The notes under the pieces were generated by a model. It saw nothing but the letters and a program-made list of their open reading frames with translations. It was not told the DNA's origin and did not search any database. From contig CANRFR010000003.1 in NCBI GenBank assembly GCA_947629945.1, positions 1-52,667 on the forward strand: a stretch of DNA of 52,667 bases, in the 5' to 3' direction. Source of the DNA: an uncultured Clostridia bacterium. Lineage in GTDB: Bacteria; Bacillota; Clostridia; Oscillospirales; Ruminococcaceae. Positions 1 through 7,852 of this stretch are shown piece by piece. Each line of letters begins with the position of its first letter. Positions within the stretch are counted from its first letter, which is position 1. Position numbers and translations under genes: made by a program.

Positions 1-48
1 CAAAGGTTACCGCAGAGGTTGGGGATAATATTTTCTTGGGGATAATAC

Positions 49-74
49 AAAAAATCATGAATTCATGATTTTTT
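49..74. terminator. 26-bp perfect palindrome AAAAAATCATGAATTCATGATTTTTT at the 3' end of the polymerase gene, terminator-like
   Basis: Sequence is self-complementary with flanking A/T runs and overlaps the polymerase stop codon. Confidence 0.45.
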
Positions 75-2012
75 ATAGAACTCACACTCATAGCCATCTG
101 CCCGCAGCGGCAGTCCCTTCGCGAACGGCGGTGTTCTGCCCATCATCTCGCAAATCTCAGATACCTTTGTATCTTCGGGACATTCGATAATAAGTTCATC
201 GTGAACGTGACCACAGATACGGTAGTTACGCAGAGTTCGCATAGCGTAGCAGAGAATATCCCGACTTATTGCCTGAACGATATTCTCCACGAATTTTGGA
301 CCGTAACTTTCGATACGCTCCCACTTTTTAGCGCCGCCGACGCCCTCATAAGTGACAGCCTCGCCGCCGAACTTGTTTTCACCGATACGGGGCTTGACAT
401 AAGACAGCCGTCTGCCGCTCGGCAGCGTGATGAACAGCATACCGCTGCGGCAAGCAATCTTTATCCCATGGGTTTCTGTCGGAATGTGTTCTTTCACGGT
501 CTGCTTAACGCAGCGGTCAACCTCCCACCAAAACTGCACTATGTTCGGGTTGGAGTTTCGCCACATATCCACAAGGGGCTGAAGTTCCTCTTCGGCAAGT
601 CCCATTTCCAGCGCGCCCATAGCTTTCAGAGCGCCGACCGAACCGCCGTAGCCGAGAGCCAACTCCGCGATTTTTCCTTTCTGACGAAGATGACCGTTTA
701 CGCCGTGTTTCTCCACAGGTACACGGAACATCTGTGAGGCAGACGCGCAATAGATATCTCCGCCGTTTCTGAAAACATCAAGCCGCCAATCTTCTCCTGC
801 CAGCCACGACAGCACTCTCGCTTCAATTGCGGAGAAGTCCGATACCACAAATTTCATTCCTGTTTTCGGCACGAATGCCGTGCGGATAAGCTGTGACAGC
901 GTATCGGGAATATCATCGTAGAGCATTTCCATGGCAGTATAATTTCCGCTTTTCACAAGCTCCCGAGCCTGTTCAAGGTCGGAGATATGGTTCTGTGGGA
1001 GGTTTTGTAACTGTATCAATCGTCCCGCCCAGCGACCCGATCGGTTCGCACCATAAAACTGAAACATTCCGTGCGCTCGTCCGTCCGAGCAGACAGCGTT
1101 TTTCATCGCCTGATATTTCTTTACAGAAGATTTCGCAAGCTGTTGACGGAGTTCCAGAACCTCCGCAAGCTGCGGTGGAGCGGTTTTCAGCAATTCAGAA
1201 ACCGCTTTCTTTCCGAGCGTGTCCGTTTCAAGCCCGTTCTCGGAAAGCCATTGTTTCATCTGCTGAACGGAGTTCGGGTTTTCGAGAGAAGTGAGCGACT
1301 GCATTTTCGCCGAGAGCAGAGCCTTTGACCGCTCGTCAAAACTGATTGCATTATCCACAACCGACATATCGAGAGCAATTCCGCGGTCGTTAATCTGTTG
1401 GTCGAGGCAGTATTCCTCCCACACAAAATCCGGCACAGGAAACTTATGCAGCTTGTCCTGAATAGCCATTTCGACCTCGATATCACGCTTGTTGTATGCT
1501 TTAAACTGCGCCCATTTTTCGGGAGCGTGTTCGGGGAGATTTCGTATTCTGCCACCGTTTGCTATGGTAGGAGCGCACGGAACACAGAAATACTTGATGA
1601 GTTCCTTGCCCTCTTTCAGCTTCTGTTCCGGCAGTCCGAGAACGGCTCCTGCTCCCGCAAGTGAAAGTGGCAAACCCATATACGCCGACCATATCATCGA
1701 ACACCGCCACGACTGCGGGTTAAGATACTCGCCAACGGGAAGCCCAAGGTGCTTTGACAGGCAGACCCTCTCAAAGGCTGCATTGAATGCCCATTTTGTG
1801 ATAGAATTGTCCGTCAGTGCCGACACAATTTCAGCGGGGATTTCTTCGCCTTGTGCAAGGTCATACACCACTACATCACCGCCGTTTACCGAAACACCGA
1901 ACAGCAGTATCTGAAAAGCGGGCGATTCAATGTATTTGTACACACCGCATTTTGAAAGGTCAACATCGCTGAACGTTTCGAGGTCGATAGATAGCGTTTT
2001 AATCTTTTCCAT
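63..2012 (-). CDS. Phage family A DNA polymerase (exonuclease + polymerase)
   Basis: 649 aa; exo-like N-terminus SIDLETFS; pol motifs SDFSAIEARVLSWLAGE and HVHDELIIE. Confidence 0.93.
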   Translation of the reverse strand: MEKIKTLSIDLETFSDVDLSKCGVYKYIESPAFQILLFGVSVNGGDVVVYDLAQGEEIPAEIVSALTDNSITKWAFNAAFERVCLSKHLGLPVGEYLNPQSWRCSMIWSAYMGLPLSLAGAGAVLGLPEQKLKEGKELIKYFCVPCAPTIANGGRIRNLPEHAPEKWAQFKAYNKRDIEVEMAIQDKLHKFPVPDFVWEEYCLDQQINDRGIALDMSVVDNAISFDERSKALLSAKMQSLTSLENPNSVQQMKQWLSENGLETDTLGKKAVSELLKTAPPQLAEVLELRQQLAKSSVKKYQAMKNAVCSDGRAHGMFQFYGANRSGRWAGRLIQLQNLPQNHISDLEQARELVKSGNYTAMEMLYDDIPDTLSQLIRTAFVPKTGMKFVVSDFSAIEARVLSWLAGEDWRLDVFRNGGDIYCASASQMFRVPVEKHGVNGHLRQKGKIAELALGYGGSVGALKAMGALEMGLAEEELQPLVDMWRNSNPNIVQFWWEVDRCVKQTVKEHIPTETHGIKIACRSGMLFITLPSGRRLSYVKPRIGENKFGGEAVTYEGVGGAKKWERIESYGPKFVENIVQAISRDILCYAMRTLRNYRICGHVHDELIIECPEDTKVSEICEMMGRTPPFAKGLPLRADGYECEFYKKS

Positions 2013-2062
2013 AGTTCACCTCAAAAAGGGCGGCAGGATTGCTCCCACCGCCGTTTGAATTA

Positions 2063-2785
2063 TCAGATGCACAGAAGCCTGAAGGTTTCCTTGCCCTTGG
2101 GAGTTATAAGGGTCTGCGTGTCGGTGTATCCCGTCTTGTCATTGACGAACTCCTTAAGTTCAAACAACCCGTTGTCAACGTATGTAGCATACGGTCTAAG
2201 CTTGCCTTTCTTCGAACGATAGAGATAACCCCTGTCTAGCAAAAAGCGTACAAAATCATTCTGTCTTATGCCAAGTTCCTTTGCTGTACCACGAATTCCC
2301 GTGAGCAAGTTTCTGTCAACGAGCATATCGAAGTAATCGGCTTTCGGCTGCATTATCTGATTGGAAACAGTAAGCTGCGCGTTCTTCGCCTTTTCTGCTT
2401 TCAGTCTGGTGGCGAGTTCGATGAGGAAATCCGGCGAAGTAAGCGCCTGTTCCAGAACATCGTCCGTCATGTATGCACCGTTTTTGCGGATAGAGGGCAG
2501 GACTTCATCGAACACCCAACGCTCAAAACGTTCCGCTCCGGGTAGCTTGCTATGAGCGATAAGGCGATAAACATCGCCCTCCGAAATGAAACCGAGTGAC
2601 TGAACGCCGCCGTTCGTAGGGGTGTCGCATTTCACGACACCCTTGCAGTGCCTTGAAAGAGCGTCACGCGTGTTAAAGTATCCGAGTGCCTTTGCAACAT
2701 CTGAGCCACAGAACAGCACCTCGCCGTTCTTCTGAATGGTGCGGATTTCTCCGAATTCTTCGTTGTTAAAAGTTGAAATTTCCAT
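2063..2785 (-). CDS. Phage antirepressor, Bro-N + KilAC-like
   Basis: FNNEEFGEIRTI...GSDVAKALGY...; RBS GGAGG favours the internal ATG at 2785 over 2812. Confidence 0.85.
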   Translation of the reverse strand: MEISTFNNEEFGEIRTIQKNGEVLFCGSDVAKALGYFNTRDALSRHCKGVVKCDTPTNGGVQSLGFISEGDVYRLIAHSKLPGAERFERWVFDEVLPSIRKNGAYMTDDVLEQALTSPDFLIELATRLKAEKAKNAQLTVSNQIMQPKADYFDMLVDRNLLTGIRGTAKELGIRQNDFVRFLLDRGYLYRSKKGKLRPYATYVDNGLFELKEFVNDKTGYTDTQTLITPKGKETFRLLCI

Positions 2786-2839
2786 GTAAACCTCCATAAA
2801 CAGCCTTCCCACCCACCCGACAGTTTCAATCTGCCAATA

Positions 2840-2974
2840 TTACTTGTGATCGTGCTTGCGGCGCTGTTTGATTATCTGTGCCAGTGAACTAATCATAGTG
2901 ATGAGATTACCGATGACCGTTCCTACCGAAATGCCAAAACAAGCGGCAAGCATTATGCTTTCAAACTCCGTCAT
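2840..2974 (-). CDS. Small 44-aa putative membrane protein
   Basis: Own translation MTEFESIMLAACFGISVGTVIGNLITMISSLAQIIKQRRKHDHK; one hydrophobic segment; below ORF-track size cutoff. Confidence 0.5.
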   Translation of the reverse strand: MTEFESIMLAACFGISVGTVIGNLITMISSLAQIIKQRRKHDHK

Positions 2975-2982
2975 ATTACACC

Positions 2983-3546
2983 TCAAGAAAGAAAATCATC
3001 ATCGTCATCAGTATCGAAATCGTCCTCGGCACGGGTTCTACCACCGAGCGGCTCACCATCGCGAATCTTCTGCAGATTATTCAGACCGCAGGCGATACCC
3101 TTGTTGCCGTTGGAATTGAATGCATAGAAGCTGATGGACGCTCTGCCGTAAACTCCGCTGTAAACCTCGCTGCGGTCGAGAATGGGATTGCGGTCAGCGT
3201 CCACGATACCGGGAGCCACTGAAGAATTCGCATTGACGAAGTAGCTGTTTGCATACGCTTCATCATCGGGGCGCTCGGTGTCGCCGTCACGGAGCGGGTT
3301 CTTGATAGCAGAAAGAGCAGGAACAGAACGACCGTTGCCCTTGAGCTTGCTCTCGCCCTCCTTGTAAGCCGCTTCGATAGCCGCCTTAATCTTCTCGACC
3401 GTCTTGGTATCTGACTTCGGAATGATAAGGCTGACGCTGAACTTAGGAGCGCCGCCGTTGATGGACTTTGCTTCCCAGACGTTCGCGTAGCTGAATCGAG
3501 TGTTCGGACCAGTGATAACCTTTGTGGGATTGATAAACTTTGACAT
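2983..3546 (-). CDS. DUF2815-like phage ssDNA-binding protein
   Basis: 187 aa, acidic C-terminal tail DDFDTDDDDDFLS; sits beside DUF2800-like and polymerase genes. Confidence 0.75.
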   Translation of the reverse strand: MSKFINPTKVITGPNTRFSYANVWEAKSINGGAPKFSVSLIIPKSDTKTVEKIKAAIEAAYKEGESKLKGNGRSVPALSAIKNPLRDGDTERPDDEAYANSYFVNANSSVAPGIVDADRNPILDRSEVYSGVYGRASISFYAFNSNGNKGIACGLNNLQKIRDGEPLGGRTRAEDDFDTDDDDDFLS

Positions 3547-3547
3547 A

Positions 3548-4675
3548 TTACTTTACCTCCATAAAATCTTCTTGTGCAGTATTTATCGCCGGACGTTTAT
3601 CCGACATAGGGACTAAGGTTGGCTTGCCCTGAGGCTTTTCAATAAGCCCGCCGAGCAGTTCATTGAACTTCTTCTTGCCGAGCAGAGCGGTCATTGCGGT
3701 GATACCGAGAACGTTGTGTTCGTATGGGTCGAACCCTGCTGCCTTTACCGCTTTAACAACGGCGTTTTCGTCCGTGTACTTACGATTGGAGCGACCCTCA
3801 ACCACCTTGAAACCATCGTATGTAACACCGCTGAGTGCCTGTCGCAGAGCATACTCTTTAACATCGGTCACCCACGAAACGAGTTCGTCCGCCTTGGCAA
3901 GAATAGCGGAAATTTCGATATCCTCGAGCGTAGCAGGGGGTTCAAAGTCGTATCGGGCGAGTTCGAGATTGTATTCTGCGCGCTTGCGGCAGTTTGTTCT
4001 TGCCTTGCAGAAGCGACAATGCTCACCCGCCTTGAACTCACCCTCGCCCTTGATGGCAAGCTGCGCTGTCGGAGTAAGAACCTCGTTTGCCCAGCGGAGC
4101 AGTTCTTCTTTGGAGAGGGTGTGTTCGCTAATGTTATCTCTGCGGGGTTGGAAGATAGTCATACTCATCGTATCGATGTCGTAAATGCCGTCAAACAGCT
4201 CCAAAGCGCCGAGAGCGTACAACATCATCTGCGGATTGTTCTTGGCGAGGACTTCCACACCTTTGCCGTACTTGAAATCAATAACCGACAGCGTACCGTC
4301 TGCCACAATAACGCAGTCCCCCGTGCCAAAACCTTCCGGCACCCAACGTGAGAAATCCAGCCGTTGTTCTACAAGGACAACAGGGTCTTTGCAAACGGAC
4401 TTTGTTTTTTCTACCTGTTCGGAAACGTACACGGCATATTCATTGGCGCAGCGTTCCATCTCCTCGTTGTAGTAGGTTAGGTTTTCTGTGGGGTCGATGG
4501 TTTCTGTTCCGAGCAAGGCTTTCAACTTGTGTTCGCAGAGGGTGTGAGCGTCTGTGCCTTCCTGCGCATACTCGCTTGATGTATCCGGCTGTTCGGAGCA
4601 GAGTTTCGCCGAGGGCGGGCATTCGAGCCATCGATGGCTTGACGATGCCGAGAGGATAGCGTGGTTATTCGGCAT
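3548..4675 (-). CDS. DUF2800-like (Cas4/RecB-type nuclease) phage protein
   Basis: SSSHRWLECPPSAKLC N-terminus, VIDFKYGKGVEV nuclease motif, C-terminal CRFCKARTNCRKRAEY; RBS supports start at 4675. Confidence 0.8.
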   Translation of the reverse strand: MPNNHAILSASSSHRWLECPPSAKLCSEQPDTSSEYAQEGTDAHTLCEHKLKALLGTETIDPTENLTYYNEEMERCANEYAVYVSEQVEKTKSVCKDPVVLVEQRLDFSRWVPEGFGTGDCVIVADGTLSVIDFKYGKGVEVLAKNNPQMMLYALGALELFDGIYDIDTMSMTIFQPRRDNISEHTLSKEELLRWANEVLTPTAQLAIKGEGEFKAGEHCRFCKARTNCRKRAEYNLELARYDFEPPATLEDIEISAILAKADELVSWVTDVKEYALRQALSGVTYDGFKVVEGRSNRKYTDENAVVKAVKAAGFDPYEHNVLGITAMTALLGKKKFNELLGGLIEKPQGKPTLVPMSDKRPAINTAQEDFMEVK

Positions 4676-5000
4676 TCCTAAGCACCTCCACTTCGGCGAG
4701 AACTGCCGCATAATCTTCGGGCTTTACCGCCGAGAGCTTGTCTGCACCGTACTTTGTGATGATTGTCTTTACCTCTGCTGTGAAGCCCGCGCGGGATTTT
4801 TCCGCACACACGGATCTGACTTCCTCGAGAGTGAGCTGCTTCTTAAGCTGTTTTTGCGGCTTCGCTACTGAAACGGCCGTCTGCTCCTGTGTTTCATCTG
4901 CGGAAAAGAACTCGTAAAGCCTGCTTGCAATGTCACTTAATGATGACGCAGTATCCTGCAGGTCTGTGATAACCTGCTGTATCTCGCTTGTCCTGCCCAT
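4665..5000 (-). CDS. Phage hypothetical protein (111 aa)
   Basis: ORF in replication operon. Confidence 0.55.
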   Translation of the reverse strand: MGRTSEIQQVITDLQDTASSLSDIASRLYEFFSADETQEQTAVSVAKPQKQLKKQLTLEEVRSVCAEKSRAGFTAEVKTIITKYGADKLSAVKPEDYAAVLAEVEVLRNAE

Positions 5001-5145
5001 GTTTTTCCTCTCCTCTCATAGATTTTCTCTGCTGCTCAAGCTGAATCAAGTTTCTTGCCATGTGCTTTGACACTACGCTGATTGCTGTAAGCACGCTGAT
5101 AAGCTCCTCGTCAGTTCCAGATTTGTTGATTTTGGACTCGTTCAT
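4933..5145 (-). CDS. Phage hypothetical protein (70 aa)
   Basis: Small ORF; RBS-like GGAGG upstream of MNESKI. Confidence 0.4.
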   Translation of the reverse strand: MNESKINKSGTDEELISVLTAISVVSKHMARNLIQLEQQRKSMRGEEKHGQDKRDTAGYHRPAGYCVIIK

Positions 5146-5284
5146 TGAGGTTCCTCCTTTCCGAGGTGATATGTTGTTTTGCTGTCCTCAATACCCACTG
5201 GAGGAATAACGCCGAAGTGGTCCACAGTTCGAAAGAATATTTTCTCCGGCTGCATAACTGCAACCGGAGAGGAAAATGAAATCG

Positions 5285-5785
5285 TTAGAGATAGTAATCC
5301 TTGAGCTTGTCCCGCAGTTCATCACGAATCTTTGCCCAGTGCCGCTTGAAAGTAGAGCGCGCCATACCCATAATTTCGGCGGATTCCCGTTCAGAGTGGT
5401 ACATCATAAGTTCGCAGATGCGTTTTCCTTCAGGGTCTAGGCGGTCGAGTTCCTTATACAACGCTTCAAGCAGTTCCTTCTGAATAATGATTGATTCGAT
5501 GGTCGGCGAATCGTCTGCCAGAGTGTCGCCAAGGGTAATGTCATCATCTTCGCCACCGATGACGGTTTCCAGAGAAACTTTTTTGCCAGCAGTATTAAAT
5601 GGACAACCGGGGCAAACTCCGTCGCATTTCCACAGCTGAGCCTTGGTGCAGCAGCACTCTCCGTTCTTCTGGGCGTGGTATCTGGTGTTCCAAATTGGAC
5701 GATAATACGCGCGGTAAAGTTCCTCGCTGACTTCAACAAGTTTTCCGTTGACAGGGATAAAGTAACGTTTGTCTTTCAGTTCCAT
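5285..5785 (-). CDS. Sigma-70 region 4-like phage transcriptional regulator
   Basis: C-terminal HTH MMYHSERESAEIMGMARSTFKRHWAKIRDEL; Cys cluster CCCTKAQLWKCDGVCPGC; start 5785 (MELKDKRYF) has RBS GGAGG. Confidence 0.7.
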   Translation of the reverse strand: MELKDKRYFIPVNGKLVEVSEELYRAYYRPIWNTRYHAQKNGECCCTKAQLWKCDGVCPGCPFNTAGKKVSLETVIGGEDDDITLGDTLADDSPTIESIIIQKELLEALYKELDRLDPEGKRICELMMYHSERESAEIMGMARSTFKRHWAKIRDELRDKLKDYYL

Positions 5786-5962
5786 GGTTTTTCCTCCGTT
5801 GGTTTTCAAATTTGCGGAAACCTCCGAAGGAAAAAGCTCCTGTGGTGTTTCCACAAGAGCTATCCAATCGTTTTTTAGGTCAGTTGCCATAGTTGGTAAG
5901 GTTAATAAGGTCAGCAGCCAGAAAATATTTAGAAAACTGCAATGATGAGTTACCACAAGGGA

Positions 5963-5991
5963 TTGAATTTTTGAGTTTTTTATGTTATAAT
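5963..5991 (+). promoter_or_regulatory. Sigma-A-type promoter for the defence operon
   Basis: TTGAAT - 17 nt - TATAAT upstream of the first plus-strand gene. Confidence 0.6.
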
Positions 5992-6079
5992 ATGTTTTAA
6001 TAGGTTTTGGTGGGTATTGAAATTTACTACAAGCAACTTATTTAGAAGTGAAAAGCAATGTCAATTGAAGGAGAACACT

Positions 6080-6970
6080 GTGTCAATAAACGATTATCCT
6101 CGTTTGTGTGGAGGCACTTTTTTCACATTAGTGATACAATCCCTCCGCCAGAGAATGAAAGCAAGAGAGCACTATTCCGGGGACAGCGATGGGTTGTCCG
6201 ATCCTGAGGTACTGGTGGGTCTGATTAAGGTGATTAATCCTGATTATATAGGTCCTGGTAAAAATAAAATAAAAGGTACGGCAAACAACTACAAAGCCTG
6301 TAAAACTTCAATCAGCTCTTATCTGCCGTTTGATGATGTGCAGGTTGTAACAGCATTTGACTCCGCTGTAAAGACACAATATAGATCAGTTCTGAACAGA
6401 ATGAATGGGTTTGTAAATGACTTTCTTGACTTGGGCGAGGCGGTACATAAAGATACCAATCTCGTCCGAGCTCTTGTTGATTTAATTCAGCAGGATCATA
6501 GTATTAAAGTCGATGACGAGTTTTATATAGAACCTAATGGTGAGAAAAAGAAAAAGGCCGCATTTTGCGACCTCAAGGAAGTGTGCCTCTCATCGTTTCT
6601 GCTTGGCGTTTGGCACTATATAGTTGTAAATCGAAAAGACAACAGCATCGGCAAGAAAACCTATGATGTGTGGTGTCCCTCCACGGGTGGTGGTCAAAGG
6701 AAATATACGGCTCATATGGGCGTAGGGGTGCTTGATGGTTTGAAGACTTATCTGGTTGATACCAAAGAAACTGTGTCTGCAGAGATTATTGATGATCCAG
6801 AGAAAGAAGAAACTTCAGATCCCGAGAACCCAGATGCACCTCCTGTTACACAGCAAATGGTTAACAACAATCCTACTTTTTTTAGTTTCAACATCTCAGG
6901 TGGCAACAATCAGTTCTACAATCATGTTGACAAGCTAACGATAAACAATGGAGGAAAACAGGATGAATGA
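6080..6970 (+). CDS. Unknown defence-island protein with C-terminal ISGGNN motif
   Basis: RBS GAAGGAG before GTG at 6080 (MSINDYPRLCGG...); C-terminus FSFNISGGNNQFYNHVDKLTINN. Confidence 0.7.
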   Translation: MSINDYPRLCGGTFFTLVIQSLRQRMKAREHYSGDSDGLSDPEVLVGLIKVINPDYIGPGKNKIKGTANNYKACKTSISSYLPFDDVQVVTAFDSAVKTQYRSVLNRMNGFVNDFLDLGEAVHKDTNLVRALVDLIQQDHSIKVDDEFYIEPNGEKKKKAAFCDLKEVCLSSFLLGVWHYIVVNRKDNSIGKKTYDVWCPSTGGGQRKYTAHMGVGVLDGLKTYLVDTKETVSAEIIDDPEKEETSDPENPDAPPVTQQMVNNNPTFFSFNISGGNNQFYNHVDKLTINNGGKQDE

Positions 6971-7589
6971 AAATTTACCAGTTAATTTCTCTGAGAATCC
7001 CCTTGTCTCGGGAAAGGCTGCGGAGATTACCATATCTGGAGGCAATAATAATCTTGTCGCTCACGCGGATAACGTTGAAAATAACATCACGGTAATGCTG
7101 AACGATCCCAGAGCGAGGCGTGGCCAGAACAGAGAAAGAATAATTTTTAATACCGACTTCTACCATTTGTTCGTAATCTCGGGAGAAAAATTTGAGGACA
7201 ACTATTTTCTGGTTCCGAAGGATCGGGCCTTAACCGAAAGCACGAACGATGAACTGAAGTCAAAGTTTGCGGCTCTTACGCCAGAAGCAATAGATGACTT
7301 AAAACGTTATCCGGCAATCTTTGCAGATGAGAATCACTCATACGGAAAGACAGATGATAAGCAAGATGCCTATTTCGGTTTTGTTAAGGACGTAAAGATT
7401 CAGGATAATGGAATCAAAATTTACTACACAATTATAACGGCAATCCCGCAGCAGAAATTAAATGAGCAATGTTTTGAACTTGGAATCGGCGGTGCCAAAT
7501 CATTTAACGAACTAAACCGCACACATTGGGCACTGAAACAAATAAATCTTATTGAGGCATTACAGAAGGCCGGAGTTCAGATTATATGA
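6963..7589 (+). CDS. Unknown defence-island protein with N-terminal ISGGNN motif
   Basis: Overlaps previous gene; RBS before MNENLPVN; N-terminal EITISGGNNNLVAHADNVENNI. Confidence 0.7.
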   Translation: MNENLPVNFSENPLVSGKAAEITISGGNNNLVAHADNVENNITVMLNDPRARRGQNRERIIFNTDFYHLFVISGEKFEDNYFLVPKDRALTESTNDELKSKFAALTPEAIDDLKRYPAIFADENHSYGKTDDKQDAYFGFVKDVKIQDNGIKIYYTIITAIPQQKLNEQCFELGIGGAKSFNELNRTHWALKQINLIEALQKAGVQII

Positions 7590-7820
7590 TTGTTACTCTT
7601 GCAAAATGGAGGAAATACGATGAGTCGCGAATATGAAGAAATGCAGGTTGAAAAATGGGTTAATCTGGAGGATGTTGCAGAGCATCTGAGCATCAGCCAG
7701 GATACCGTTCGCACATGGATCAAAGAAGGCAAACTTCCTGTTTATCGTGCCGGAAAAAGATATAAATTTAAAATTTCCGAAGTCGATGAATGGGTTCGCA
7801 AAGGGAAAATTCAAGAGTAA
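7590..7820 (+). CDS. Excisionase-family (MerR-like) HTH DNA-binding protein
   Basis: VNLEDVAEHLSISQDTVRTWIKEGKLPVYRAGKRYKFKISEVDEWVRKGKIQE. Confidence 0.85.
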   Translation: MLLLQNGGNTMSREYEEMQVEKWVNLEDVAEHLSISQDTVRTWIKEGKLPVYRAGKRYKFKISEVDEWVRKGKIQE

Positions 7821-7852
7821 AGTATGATGCTAAAGATAGGATGGTGAAATGA

